Shown: one piece after another, positions 1 to 8,435 of the stretch
Layout of the letters: each line of letters starts with the position of its first letter
How positions within the stretch are numbered: the first letter of the stretch is position 1
Assembly: GCF_013031405.1 (NCBI RefSeq)
Contig: NZ_WPZY01000001.1
Coordinates: 62,001 to 126,000 of the forward strand
Direction: 5' to 3'
Length of the DNA stretch: 64,000 nt
Source: Ruegeria sp. HKCCD8929
Lineage (GTDB): Bacteria; Pseudomonadota; Alphaproteobacteria; Rhodobacterales; Rhodobacteraceae
The notes under the pieces: generated by a model
What the model was told of the DNA's origin: nothing
Databases searched by the model: none
What the model saw: the letters and a program-made list of their open reading frames with translations, nothing else
Translations under genes and position numbers: made by a program

Positions 1-855
1 ATCGGTGTCGGCCCTGGCGACCGCCCGCTGAAAGGCATGGGTGCGGGCTCACTTCCGCCAACGCGACGGATCGGGGACGATGGTGAAAACGTCACCCTGT
101 GCGGCGTGGATCTGCAGTTGGTAATGGCGCCGGGCGAAACACCGGACCATATGGTGGTCTGGTATCCGAAAAAGAAGGTCCTGATCAGCGGCGACAATTT
201 CTATCGGTCATTTCCGAACCTTTATGCAATTCGCGGAACCGCGTACCGGGATTTCGATGCCTGGGCCGACACCATGGACCTTCTGATGAGTTTTGAGCCC
301 GAGGTGCTGGCGCCGGGTCACACGAAAGCGGTATCCGGCGCCAATCAAATCAAAGAAGTGCTGACCGACTATCGCGATGCAATCCGCCACGTAGTCGATG
401 AAACCCGCGACGGTATGGATGCTGGCCTGACCATCGATGAACTTGCGCACAAGGTAAAACTGCCCAAGGAACTGGCTGAGAAACCCCACTTGAGGGAGTA
501 TTACGGACGAGTGGATCATGCCGTTCGCGCCTATTTTGTCGGCACGATGGGATGGTTTGATGGCAACCCGACTTCTCTTTCCATGCTTGCACCAGATGAT
601 GAGGCACGGCGTTTCATCGCCCTGACTGGGGGCGCAGCGGCAGTTTATGCAGCTGCGGAAAAAGCTGTCGCGAACGGAGAATACCAGTGGGCGCTGCAAC
701 TAGCTGACCGCCTGATCTATGCAGACGAGGATGGGGATCGCGCGACAAGACTGAAAACCGAAATCCTTCTCAAATTCGCCGAGGAGCAGATCAACTGCCC
801 AACCCGGCACTACTACATCCAATGCGCGAAAGAGCTGGCCGCCGCCGACGTATAG
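1..855 (+). CDS. Alkyl sulfatase (BDS1/SdsA1-like), C-terminal part
   Basis: The frame is open from base 1, so the start lies outside the window. The visible part is the second half of a metallo-beta-lactamase-fold domain, with a GDNFYRSFPN stretch and a late metal-ligand motif LAPGHT, followed by the helical dimerisation domain typical of linear alkylsulfatases (helical repeats around GGAAAVYAAAEKA and YQWALQLADRLIYADEDGD). Family members hydrolyse primary alkyl sulfates such as SDS to alcohol and sulfate. The protein stops after the dimerisation domain, so the SCP2-like C-terminal domain of SdsA1 is absent; short forms without it exist. The downstream SulP gene may handle released sulfate (inference). 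The catalytic HxHxDH motif would be upstream and cannot be checked here. Confidence 0.85.
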   Translation: MGVGPGDRPLKGMGAGSLPPTRRIGDDGENVTLCGVDLQLVMAPGETPDHMVVWYPKKKVLISGDNFYRSFPNLYAIRGTAYRDFDAWADTMDLLMSFEPEVLAPGHTKAVSGANQIKEVLTDYRDAIRHVVDETRDGMDAGLTIDELAHKVKLPKELAEKPHLREYYGRVDHAVRAYFVGTMGWFDGNPTSLSMLAPDDEARRFIALTGGAAAVYAAAEKAVANGEYQWALQLADRLIYADEDGDRATRLKTEILLKFAEEQINCPTRHYYIQCAKELAAADV

Positions 856-987
856 CGGCCCTGGGCGTCACTGGGATGCAACGACGACTCGCTGCAGTCT
901 TTTGCTGCCACTGGCACTTGAATCCCGACGGAACCGGTCCTTGGGATGGCCCAAGCCCCCCAGCTGGCAGAATTGGAGCGATGAAGC

Positions 988-2253
988 GTGAATTTTGATT
1001 ACGAGTTGTTTGTCATCGGTGGCGGGTCGGGGTGTGTACGTGCTGCGCGCGTCGCCGCGCAGACTGGCGCCAGGGTCGGCCAGACCGAGGAATACCGCTA
1101 TGGCGGCACATACGTTATTCGCGGATGCGTCCCCAAAAAGTTGATGGTGTTTGCCAGCGAATTTTCCGTGGCGGTGGGTGATGCAACAGAATACGGCTGG
1201 CAGGTGGTAACGGGGGGTTTCGACTGGCCCGCCTTCAAATCCAAGATGCATTCCGAACCGCACAGGCTGGAAGGTGTCCATCGCTCCGTTTTGACAAACA
1301 ACGGGGTCAGTACATTTGGCAGCCGCGCCATATTGGCCGGCCCAAACACAGTTGAACTGGGCGACGGGGCGCAAAAGACGGCAAAGTACATTCCGATGGC
1401 GACGGGCGGCCGTCCGGTTCTGCCGGGGATCAAGGGCGATCACATAGGACTCTCGTCGAACGGCGTTTTTCATCTCGATGAGCTGCCAAAATCGATCCTG
1501 ATCCTGCGCGGCTTCGATGACCAAGCCCGCGGCCTTGTGTCAGAGGAAATGTGCCAGCGCGGAGTGGAATTGCATCTCGGCAATAGCGATCTGGCCATGC
1601 AACCACAGAACGGCGGTATCCAGGTTCTTGTTAGCAACGGTCAAAACCGGGTGTTCGACAAGGTTATGTTTGCCACCGGCCGGACTCCGGATTCCGACGG
1701 TCTGGGGCTTGAAAAGACAGAGTTCGAAACCGGCCGAAATGGTGAGATCATTGCCGATCGGTTTTCGCAGACCTCGGTGCCTTCGATCTATGCGATTGGC
1801 GATGTCACGGATCGGGTGAACCCGACCCCGGTTGCCGTACGCGAAGGCATGGCCTTTTTCGAAACGGTGTTTTGCAACAATCCGACCAGCCCCGATCACG
1901 AACTCATTCCCACTGCGATCTTCACTCAGCCGGAAATGGGGACGGTCGGATTGTCCGAAGAGGCCGCCCGCGCGCAGGAGGCAATCGAAATCTATGCGAC
2001 ATCTTTCCGACCCATACAGTCTTCCTTTGCAGGCCGGACCGAGCGGGTTCTGATGAAACTGGTGGTCCGCCAGCAGTCGCGCAAGGTGCTTGGCTGCTAC
2101 ACCGTCGCATCGGGCGCAGGCGAGATGATCCAGCGTGCCGGAATCGCCATCAAAATGGGCGCGACAAAGGAAGATTTCGACAGGGTAGTCGCTGTTCACC
2201 CCTCAGTGTCGGAAGAGCTGGTCACGATGAAGGAACCAGCGTGCCGTGCATAG
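988..2253 (+). CDS. gor: Degenerate glutathione reductase-like flavoprotein lacking NADPH site and one redox Cys
   Basis: The protein follows the Rhodobacteraceae glutathione reductase pattern nearly end to end: FAD motif GGGSG near residue 10, second FAD motif YAIGDVTDRV, a dimerisation domain with TAIFTQPEMGTVGLSE, and the C-terminal HPxxSEE acid/base motif. Two lesions stand out. The redox motif reads GGTYVIRGCVPKK, so the first of the paired cysteines (residue 42, TAC at 1111-1113) is Tyr while Cys47 remains. About 31 residues that should hold the NADPH Rossmann motif (GGGYIAAEFA-like) are missing in frame at a tandem ATCCTG ATCCTG at 1495-1506. The length is 421 aa against about 450 for the family. 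Disulfide reduction should therefore be impossible. The frame is otherwise open, so it is either a young pseudogene or a protein with another role. Confidence 0.85.
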   Translation: MNFDYELFVIGGGSGCVRAARVAAQTGARVGQTEEYRYGGTYVIRGCVPKKLMVFASEFSVAVGDATEYGWQVVTGGFDWPAFKSKMHSEPHRLEGVHRSVLTNNGVSTFGSRAILAGPNTVELGDGAQKTAKYIPMATGGRPVLPGIKGDHIGLSSNGVFHLDELPKSILILRGFDDQARGLVSEEMCQRGVELHLGNSDLAMQPQNGGIQVLVSNGQNRVFDKVMFATGRTPDSDGLGLEKTEFETGRNGEIIADRFSQTSVPSIYAIGDVTDRVNPTPVAVREGMAFFETVFCNNPTSPDHELIPTAIFTQPEMGTVGLSEEAARAQEAIEIYATSFRPIQSSFAGRTERVLMKLVVRQQSRKVLGCYTVASGAGEMIQRAGIAIKMGATKEDFDRVVAVHPSVSEELVTMKEPACRA

Positions 2254-2406
2254 AATGGAAACGCGCCGTGGTCGCACAACAATAGCAGGTTCTGCCTTTT
2301 GAGCAGGAGGTCATTCGTGAAAAGCCCCCCAAAACTTCCTCCGAACCCGACAGGAATCGCGGACGGTCACTTGTGCCCCGCCGCTTCCTCGAATGGTGTC
2401 AACTAG

Positions 2407-4179
2407 ATGTCCCCGCATCGGCTCTTCCCTGCGCTCCGATGGCTTCGCGAGGTCAACCCGGCCACTTTGCGGGCGGATGCACTGGCGGGCTTTTCAAACG
2501 CCGCTATCGTCGTTCCTCAGGGCGTGGCGTTTGCCACGATTGCCGGGCTACCACCGGAATACGGGCTCTATACGGCCATGGTCACTGCCGTCATTGCGGC
2601 CATGTGGGGCTCTTCAATGGTCATGATCTCGGGTCCAACCACCGCGATCTCGGCCCTCTTGTTCGCATCGCTCCGGGAATTCGCGGCTCCTTCCACGCCC
2701 GAATTCATCCAATTGGCTCTGACGATGACCGTGATGGTAGGGCTGATGCAGATCGTTGCCGGGGTGGCGCGGTTGGGCGGATTGGTATCCCTGGTATCAC
2801 ACTCGGTCCTGACGGCGTTTACCGCCGCCGCCGCCGTGTTAATCGGTGTCAGCCAGATTGCAGGGGCGCTTGGCTTGCATGTCGAGCGCGGCGGCAATGT
2901 ACTGGAACGGCTGCTGAGGGTGGGCGCGGCCATCGACGAAACATCGCTTGCAGCACTCGCCGTTGCAGCCTCGACCCTGGGTTCGGCGATCCTGCTTCAG
3001 AAATTCGCTCCCCGCATTCCGTCCTTTCTGATCGCCCTGATCGTAGGCGCCCTAGTTGCTATCGGCTTGGGCGGATCCGAGGCGGGGCTGGCGATGGTCG
3101 GAGACATACAATCGGCAGTACCGATGTTTGCGCCGCCAATGGGGTCGTTCGATCAAATCACCGATCTAGCCCCGGCGGCGCTGGCCATCGCCTTGGTTGG
3201 ATTGCTTGAGGCGATTTCGATTGGCCGGGCCTTTGCGGTGCGCCGGCATGAGAAATTCGATGCAAACCAGGAAATGATCGGCCAAGGACTGTCAAACGCC
3301 GTTGGCGGGTTTTTCCAATGTTACGCGGGTTCCGGATCCTTTACGCGCAGCGGGGTCAATGCCGAAGCCGGCGCCACAACACCCCTTTCGGCGGTTTTTG
3401 CCTCCGGCTTCCTGCTTTTGATCCTGCTGCTGTTTGCGCCCCTAATTCGCTACGTACCGATACCGGCGATGGCCGGGTTGATCCTGTTCGTGGCGTGGCG
3501 GTTGATTGATTTTGCGGAAATCCACCACGTGCTCACCACCAGCCGCCCGGAATCCGTGATCCTGTTCCTGACGCTGGCGGCCGGGCTGCTCATCGAGCTT
3601 GACTTTGCAATCTACATCGGTGTGATCGCGTCCTTCGCCGTCTTCGTTTACGAAAGCTCGCACCCGACCATCATCGTCAATGCGCCGGTCAACACCCCCG
3701 CCGGGCGGCGCAAGTTTCGGCGCGTTGACCTGCATCACAACCCGGAGTGTCCGCAAATCGTGACCATTCGGCTGGACGGTCCGCTGTATTTCGGATCCAT
3801 CGACCATGTGGACGCGGAGATCGAGAAAGTCAGGGCCGCAAGGCCTGGGCAGAAACACGTGGTTCTCTATCTCAAGGGCCTTGGCAAGATCGACCTGGCC
3901 GGCGCCGATTTCCTGATCCGCCAAATCCGCGAGGTCCGGTCGGCCGGCGGCACCTTCCATATTGTCGCAATCTTCCGCCCCTTGGTGGAAAGCTTACGTC
4001 GCTTTCATGTCATCGAGGAAATCGGAGACGATCACCTGCACATCTCCAAGGGTGACGCCGTGGCGGCAGCGCTGAAGGAAATCGACCAACGCATCTGCGC
4101 CGGTTGCGACAAGCGGGTATATACCGAGTGTGACGGCTTCCTTGGCCCGGTGCCAACCAAGATCACCCCATCGGCTTGA
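2407..4179 (+). CDS. SulP-family anion (sulfate) transporter with STAS domain
   Basis: This 590-aa inner-membrane protein has the SulP signature near its N-terminus (ALAGFSNAAIVVPQGVAFATIAGLPPEYGLYTA), roughly 11-12 hydrophobic segments up to about residue 410, and a cytoplasmic STAS domain from about 440 (IVTIRLDGPLYFGSIDHVDAEI). SulP proteins move sulfate, bicarbonate or related anions. The C-terminal tail has a CAGCDKRVYTEC cluster that is not a standard family feature. The start ATG directly follows an in-frame TAG, so no longer start is possible; no clear ribosome-binding site is seen. The upstream sulfatase releases sulfate, which suggests sulfate uptake or export as the job. Substrate is not proven by sequence. 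Confidence 0.9.
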   Translation: MSPHRLFPALRWLREVNPATLRADALAGFSNAAIVVPQGVAFATIAGLPPEYGLYTAMVTAVIAAMWGSSMVMISGPTTAISALLFASLREFAAPSTPEFIQLALTMTVMVGLMQIVAGVARLGGLVSLVSHSVLTAFTAAAAVLIGVSQIAGALGLHVERGGNVLERLLRVGAAIDETSLAALAVAASTLGSAILLQKFAPRIPSFLIALIVGALVAIGLGGSEAGLAMVGDIQSAVPMFAPPMGSFDQITDLAPAALAIALVGLLEAISIGRAFAVRRHEKFDANQEMIGQGLSNAVGGFFQCYAGSGSFTRSGVNAEAGATTPLSAVFASGFLLLILLLFAPLIRYVPIPAMAGLILFVAWRLIDFAEIHHVLTTSRPESVILFLTLAAGLLIELDFAIYIGVIASFAVFVYESSHPTIIVNAPVNTPAGRRKFRRVDLHHNPECPQIVTIRLDGPLYFGSIDHVDAEIEKVRAARPGQKHVVLYLKGLGKIDLAGADFLIRQIREVRSAGGTFHIVAIFRPLVESLRRFHVIEEIGDDHLHISKGDAVAAALKEIDQRICAGCDKRVYTECDGFLGPVPTKITPSA

Positions 4180-4515
4180 ACACGGATGTGGGAAAGCCGG
4201 GCCAATTTTGGCGCAACCATACCATCAGCAACATGTTTCGTCCGCTTGCGGTTTGAAGCACGTTGTGGATTTCAGCGTTTTCTTGGGATCAAACACCTAA
4301 GGTCCGCTTAAAAGCAGCCCGGTTCGTTTCTTCGCCGCTGCAGCAAACGCCAGCTTCCCGCTGAGTTTCGAATTTTCAACTGCATTCGCCGGCCAAAACG
4401 CGACGGAAAAGACGCAAGTTTTTCAGGCATTTGGACAAAGTGCGCGCAAGGAAGGGACACAGTGATGGTCTCGGTGACAAAGTGCCCGTAAATCCACGAC
4501 ATCAAGCAGTTGATC
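4180..4515. other. Intergenic stretch between SulP and tRNA-Pro, no gene seen
   Basis: These 336 bases are less G+C-rich than the flanking genes and hold no convincing reading frame. The only sizeable one (4308-4505, minus) has no recognisable domain. I saw no integrase remnant and no copy of the tRNA 3' end. The stretch separates the accessory-looking genes on the left from the 3' end of tRNA-Pro. Confidence 0.5.
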
Positions 4516-4592
4516 TGGTCGGAGTGAGAGGATTCGAACCTCCGACCCCTGCCTCCCGAAGACAGTGCTCTACCAGGCTGAGCTACACTCCG
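4516..4592 (-). tRNA. tRNA-Pro (anticodon CGG)
   Basis: On the minus strand a full 77-nt cloverleaf reads: acceptor arm CGGAGTG pairing with CACTCCG, D-arm with AGCTCAGCCTGGTAGAGC, anticodon stem CTGTC/GGCAG around loop TTCGGGA (anticodon CGG, decoding CCG), a T-arm with GGTTCGAATCC, discriminator A and an encoded CCA. The 5' end is at 4592 and the 3' end at 4516, facing the accessory-looking genes to the left. Confidence 0.97.
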
Positions 4593-4776
4593 ACCGTGCG
4601 GGGTGAACTATACCCGTCCCTGCGCATTTGCAAGAGTGATTCTGCTCAATTCTGAAGGTGCATGACGGCAATCCGCCGCTCGGAAATCAATGGAATATCG
4701 GCGTGCCTAAGGTTGCAGCGGCGGGGTTCCGAATAGTGCGGGAAACGCCACATCGGGCGTGTCGCTCGGGCGGAAG

Positions 4777-4809
4777 AACACCCGCGGCGGGTTGGATGCC
4801 GCGGGTGTT
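4777..4809 (-). terminator. Hairpin terminator downstream of leuB
   Basis: A perfect 12-bp inverted repeat, AACACCCGCGGC and GCCGCGGGTGTT with a 9-nt loop, lies a few bases past the leuB stop codon. The U-tract on the minus-strand transcript is weak (GTTCTTCC), so efficiency is uncertain. Confidence 0.65.
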
Positions 4810-4814
4810 GCAGG

Positions 4815-5918
4815 TCAGAGGCTCGCGTCGAGTGCGGCCACGATGGTGTCGCCCATCTCGGAGGTCGAGACCGGCGTTGCGCCCTCCTCGCCCAGCAGGT
4901 CGCCGGTGCGGACGCCGTCCGCCAGCACTTGCTCGACGGCGGTTTCCAGACGGTCGGCCTCGGCGCCCTGGTCGAAGGAATAGCGCAGTGCCATGGCGAA
5001 GCTGAGGATGCAGGCGATCGGGTTTGCCTTGCCCTGACCCGCGATGTCGGGGGCCGAGCCGTGGACCGGTTCGTAGAGCGCTTTGGGTCGGCCGTTGGCC
5101 ATCGGTGCACCCAGAGATGCGGATGGCAGCATCCCCAGCGAACCGGTCAGCATGGCGGCGCAGTCGGACAGGATGTCGCCGAACAGGTTATCGGTCAGGA
5201 TCACGTCGAACTGTTTTGGCGCGCGCACCAGCTGCATGGCGCCATTGTCGGCATACATGTGGGACAGCTCGACCTTGGGATAATCGGCGGCCACGCGGGT
5301 TACCACTTCGCGCCACAGGATGCCCGACTCCATCACGTTGGCTTTTTCCATCGAACACAGCTTCTTGTTCCGGCGCATCGCAAGTTCAAAGGCGGAACGC
5401 GCAGCGCGTTCGATCTCGGACTCGGTGTAGCGCTGGGTGTTGATGCCCACACGTTCGTTGCCTTCTTCGAAGATGCCGCGCGGCTCGCCGAAATAGACGC
5501 CCGAGGTCAGTTCTCGCACGATCATGATGTCGAGGCCCGCGACCACGTCCTTTTTCAGCGACGAGAAATCGGCCAGCGCGTCAAAGCATTGCGCGGGGCG
5601 CAGGTTGGAGTAGAGGTCCATCTCCTTCCGCAGGCGCAGCAACCCGCGTTCGGGTTTCACGCTGAAATCCAGATCGTCGTATTTCGGGCCGCCCACGGCG
5701 CCCAGCAGAACCGCGTCGACCTCTTGCGCCTTGGCCATGGTTTCATCCGCCAGCGGCTTGCCGTGCACGTCGTAGGCCGCACCGCCCACCAAATCCTCGC
5801 TCACGTCAAATTGAAGACCGCGATTGGCGCCGAACCAATCGATGATTTTGCGCACTTCGGCCATAACTTCCGGGCCAATTCCGTCTCCGGGCAGGATGAG
5901 GAGCGAGGGGTTGGACAT
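4815..5918 (-). CDS. leuB: 3-isopropylmalate dehydrogenase
   Basis: The enzyme oxidatively decarboxylates 3-isopropylmalate to 2-ketoisocaproate with NAD+ in leucine synthesis. The N-terminus [17 protein letters not shown], the substrate motif [16 protein letters not shown], the tyrosine motif [14 protein letters not shown], and the C-terminal [12 protein letters not shown] and [18 protein letters not shown] motifs are all intact. ATG 5918 is chosen over an upstream in-frame ATG (5945) because AAGGAG precedes it at good spacing and the family starts there; this gives 367 aa. It is transcribed alone and ends at a hairpin. leuD and leuC, which make its substrate, lie on the same strand 4.7 kb upstream with unrelated genes between. 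Confidence 0.97.
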   Translation of the reverse strand: MSNPSLLILPGDGIGPEVMAEVRKIIDWFGANRGLQFDVSEDLVGGAAYDVHGKPLADETMAKAQEVDAVLLGAVGGPKYDDLDFSVKPERGLLRLRKEMDLYSNLRPAQCFDALADFSSLKKDVVAGLDIMIVRELTSGVYFGEPRGIFEEGNERVGINTQRYTESEIERAARSAFELAMRRNKKLCSMEKANVMESGILWREVVTRVAADYPKVELSHMYADNGAMQLVRAPKQFDVILTDNLFGDILSDCAAMLTGSLGMLPSASLGAPMANGRPKALYEPVHGSAPDIAGQGKANPIACILSFAMALRYSFDQGAEADRLETAVEQVLADGVRTGDLLGEEGATPVSTSEMGDTIVAALDASL

Positions 5919-6009
5919 GAACGGTCTCCTTGCGTTTCGTCGCAAAGGCCCTAGCGTCTGCGCCGCAACGGGTCAATGAGACGATCCGGCCAAAACACGA
6001 GGAAAATAC

Positions 6010-6543
6010 ATGTTGATACCGGGAAAATCCGTACCTGAACTGAAAATCGAGACTTTGGGGTACGGAACCTTCGATCTAGACCGCGATCACGGGGAAAACG
6101 GGACGCTGGTGATCAACTATCGCGGCCTGCATTGTCCGATCTGCATCCGGCAGATGGGCGAGGTTGAGGACGCGCTGGATGACTTCGCCGAACTGGGTAT
6201 CGAAGTGATCATGATCAGCACCGACACAGGCGAGCGGGCAGGGCAGACGGTCGAAAAGGCGGGAACATCCCGGCTGCGCGTGGGTCACGATTTGCCTCTG
6301 GCGGAGGCGCGCGACAAATGGGGGCTCTACCTGTCTGAAGGGCGTGAAGGCACGGCCGAGGCGCCGTTCTTTGCCGAGCCTGGGCATTTCTTCATCGCAC
6401 CGGACCGCACGCTTTATTTCGGCTGGACGCAAAGCACGCCGTTTGCGCGCCCGTCCATTGCGGATATCAAGGGCGGCATCAAATATGCGCTCGACAACAA
6501 GTATCCGCCGCGCGGCACCTATACCGGCCCGATTGCCGCTTAA
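6010..6543 (+). CDS. Peroxiredoxin-like (AhpC/TSA family) thioredoxin-fold protein
   Basis: This 177-aa cytoplasmic protein has a thioredoxin fold with the motif YRGLHCPICIRQM near residue 40. The CPxC pair resembles thioredoxin-type active sites more than the classical TxxC of AhpC, so it falls in the group usually called peroxiredoxin-like. A substrate such as an organic peroxide is plausible but not shown. The stop codon overlaps the 3' end of the convergent LysR gene by 4 nt. leuB is divergent on the other side with 91 nt between. Confidence 0.85.
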   Translation: MLIPGKSVPELKIETLGYGTFDLDRDHGENGTLVINYRGLHCPICIRQMGEVEDALDDFAELGIEVIMISTDTGERAGQTVEKAGTSRLRVGHDLPLAEARDKWGLYLSEGREGTAEAPFFAEPGHFFIAPDRTLYFGWTQSTPFARPSIADIKGGIKYALDNKYPPRGTYTGPIAA

Positions 6544-7436
6544 CCCTCGCTCGACAGCAGGCCCTCTGCCAGCAGATCCCAGACGCGGCGGATGCGCGGG
6601 GTCTGCCGCATGGCCTGCGGTGCCGCTAGCCACACCTGTAGCGGTGGCACGCGCAGTTCGATGGGGATCTCTTCAACGCTCGGATCGGCACGCCCGACCG
6701 AGCGCTGGCAGAAGCCGATGCCGCAGCCGGCGCGCACCAGTTCCCAGTAGGTGCAATGATTGTCGCAGCGGACCGCAAACAGTTCACGTGTCGCGGGCCA
6801 GCCCAGTTCGCGCATCTTTGCAATGATCATCTCGTTGGCGTCATAGCCGACTAAATCATGGTCCATCATGTCCTCGACCGTGGTGGGGCGGCCCACCCGG
6901 TCGAGATAGGATTTGGCCGCAAAGGCCGCCAGTTCGAGGTCCATGATATGGCGTGCGATGATGTCCATCTGCCGTGGCGGATACATACGCACCGCGATAT
7001 CCGCCTCACGGAACAGCAGGTTCTCGCTGGTGTCCGTTGGCACCAGTTCCAGCTGGATGTCAGGCTCTTCGCGGCGGATATCGGCCAGGATCGGCGGCAG
7101 AATGTGGTGCGAGGCGAAGACCGAGGCGGTGATCCGCACCGTCCCCTCTAACCGCGTGGATTGTCCGGCGGCGATCAGCGATATCCCCTGCATCCCCTCG
7201 CGCATCCGCTCGGCCATCGGCATGAGCTGAAGGCCGGTTTCGCTCAGCTTCAGACCGCGTGCGTGGCGGTCGAACAGGCTTACGCCCAGAGAGTGCTCCA
7301 GAGAGTGAACCTGACGGCTGAGCGTGGGTTGGCTGCGCCCGAGTTTGCGGGCGGCCGCAGAGAGTGAGCCGGTTTCGGCCACGGCCAGAAAGCTCTGGAC
7401 CAGTGACCAGTCGGCAGAGGTAAGCCCTTTGTCCAT
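6540..7436 (-). CDS. LysR-family transcriptional regulator
   Basis: The 298-aa protein has an N-terminal winged helix-turn-helix (about residues 8-65: FLAVAETGSLSAAARKLGRSQPTLSRQVHSLE) and a LysR substrate-binding domain from about residue 90. It is transcribed away from the NAD(P)-binding epimerase-like gene, with a 90-nt shared intergenic region that contains a perfect inverted repeat at 7450-7478. The usual LysR arrangement, regulator divergent from its target, makes the epimerase-like gene the likely target. The inducer is unknown. Convergent overlap with the peroxiredoxin-like gene is 4 nt. Confidence 0.95.
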   Translation of the reverse strand: MDKGLTSADWSLVQSFLAVAETGSLSAAARKLGRSQPTLSRQVHSLEHSLGVSLFDRHARGLKLSETGLQLMPMAERMREGMQGISLIAAGQSTRLEGTVRITASVFASHHILPPILADIRREEPDIQLELVPTDTSENLLFREADIAVRMYPPRQMDIIARHIMDLELAAFAAKSYLDRVGRPTTVEDMMDHDLVGYDANEMIIAKMRELGWPATRELFAVRCDNHCTYWELVRAGCGIGFCQRSVGRADPSVEEIPIELRVPPLQVWLAAPQAMRQTPRIRRVWDLLAEGLLSSEG

Positions 7437-7449
7437 TCACCGATGAATA

Positions 7450-7478
7450 CATGATATGCGAATTGAGGCAATATCATG
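7450..7478. promoter_or_regulatory. Candidate LysR operator
   Basis: A perfect 8-bp inverted repeat (CATGATAT, 13-nt spacer, ATATCATG) lies 14 nt upstream of the LysR start codon and about 50 nt upstream of the divergent gene. Size and place fit a LysR autoregulatory site. The assignment is inference from position. Confidence 0.5.
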
Positions 7479-7526
7479 AGGGAAAGTGAATGGCTAAAGT
7501 GGAACTGTACCGCAGTGGAGGACCAC

Positions 7527-8435
7527 ATGTCTCAGACCGTTCTCGTTCTTGGTGCGACCGGCAGATTTGGCCGTAACGCTGCGCAGGCCTTTGAGGCAGC
7601 CGGTTGGACCGTCCGCCGCTTTGATCGCAAATCGGATGCGCTGATATCCGCCGCGCAAGGCGCGGATGTGATCGTGAACGCCTGGAACCCGGCCTATCCG
7701 GATTGGGCGGATCAGGTGCCGAAGCTGCACGAGCAGGTAATCGAGGCGGCGCGCCTGAGTGGTTCGGCAGTGATCGTGCCCGGCAACGTCTATGTGTTCG
7801 GCGCCGAGATGCCGCCGCCCTGGTCCGAGAGCACGCCGCATCAGGCCGCCAACCCGCTGGGGCGTATCCGGATCGCGATGGAGGAGGCGTATCGCGCCTC
7901 GGGCGTGCGGACCATCATTCTACGAGCCGGGGATTTCATCGACACCGAAACGTCGGGCAACTGGTTCGACCAGGTCATGATCAAACATCTGGCGCGCGGG
8001 CGGCTGACCTATCCCGGCGAGCCCCACATTCCGCATGCCTGGGCCTATCTGCCCGATTTGGCCCGTGCAGCGGTGGCTCTGGCCGAGATGCGGGGCAATC
8101 TGCCCCGTTTCTCTGACGTACCCTTTCCCGGCCACACGCTGACTGGGCGCGAGATTGCCGATACTCTGTCGCGCGTGACCGGTCAGCGCATCGAGGTCCG
8201 GAAGATGGGGTGGTGGCCAATCCAACTCGCGCGGCCTTTCTGGCGGCTGGCGTCACACTTGCTCGAAATGCGCTATCTGTGGGACACGCCCCATGCGCTG
8301 GATGGACATTATTTTGAGGCGCTTTTGCCCCGGTTCCGCGACACTGATCTGGATGACGTGATGCGCAACGCAATTCCCGCTGCGCTAAGGCGCCGTGAGA
8401 TCAACCCACACAAGGCGGTGGCGGCTGGCACCTAG
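7527..8435 (+). CDS. NAD(P)-binding epimerase/dehydratase-like protein
   Basis: The N-terminus VLVLGATGRFGRNAAQAF is a Rossmann NAD(P)-binding motif, and the body resembles extended short-chain dehydrogenases of the NmrA/epimerase type (VPGNVYVFG, ILRAGDFID, HIPHAWAYLPDLARAAV). The length is 302 aa from ATG 7527, chosen over ATG 7476 because GGAGG precedes it and the Rossmann strand begins right after. Substrate is unknown. It is divergent from a LysR gene that probably controls it. Its last 51 nt overlap the 3' end of the convergent EEP-family gene, an unusually long overlap. Confidence 0.85.
   Translation: MSQTVLVLGATGRFGRNAAQAFEAAGWTVRRFDRKSDALISAAQGADVIVNAWNPAYPDWADQVPKLHEQVIEAARLSGSAVIVPGNVYVFGAEMPPPWSESTPHQAANPLGRIRIAMEEAYRASGVRTIILRAGDFIDTETSGNWFDQVMIKHLARGRLTYPGEPHIPHAWAYLPDLARAAVALAEMRGNLPRFSDVPFPGHTLTGREIADTLSRVTGQRIEVRKMGWWPIQLARPFWRLASHLLEMRYLWDTPHALDGHYFEALLPRFRDTDLDDVMRNAIPAALRRREINPHKAVAAGT

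Noticed and set aside
4308..4505. 65-aa minus-strand frame beside tRNA-Pro
   Set aside because: No domain, no ribosome-binding site, and no integrase-like motif; it is probably chance.
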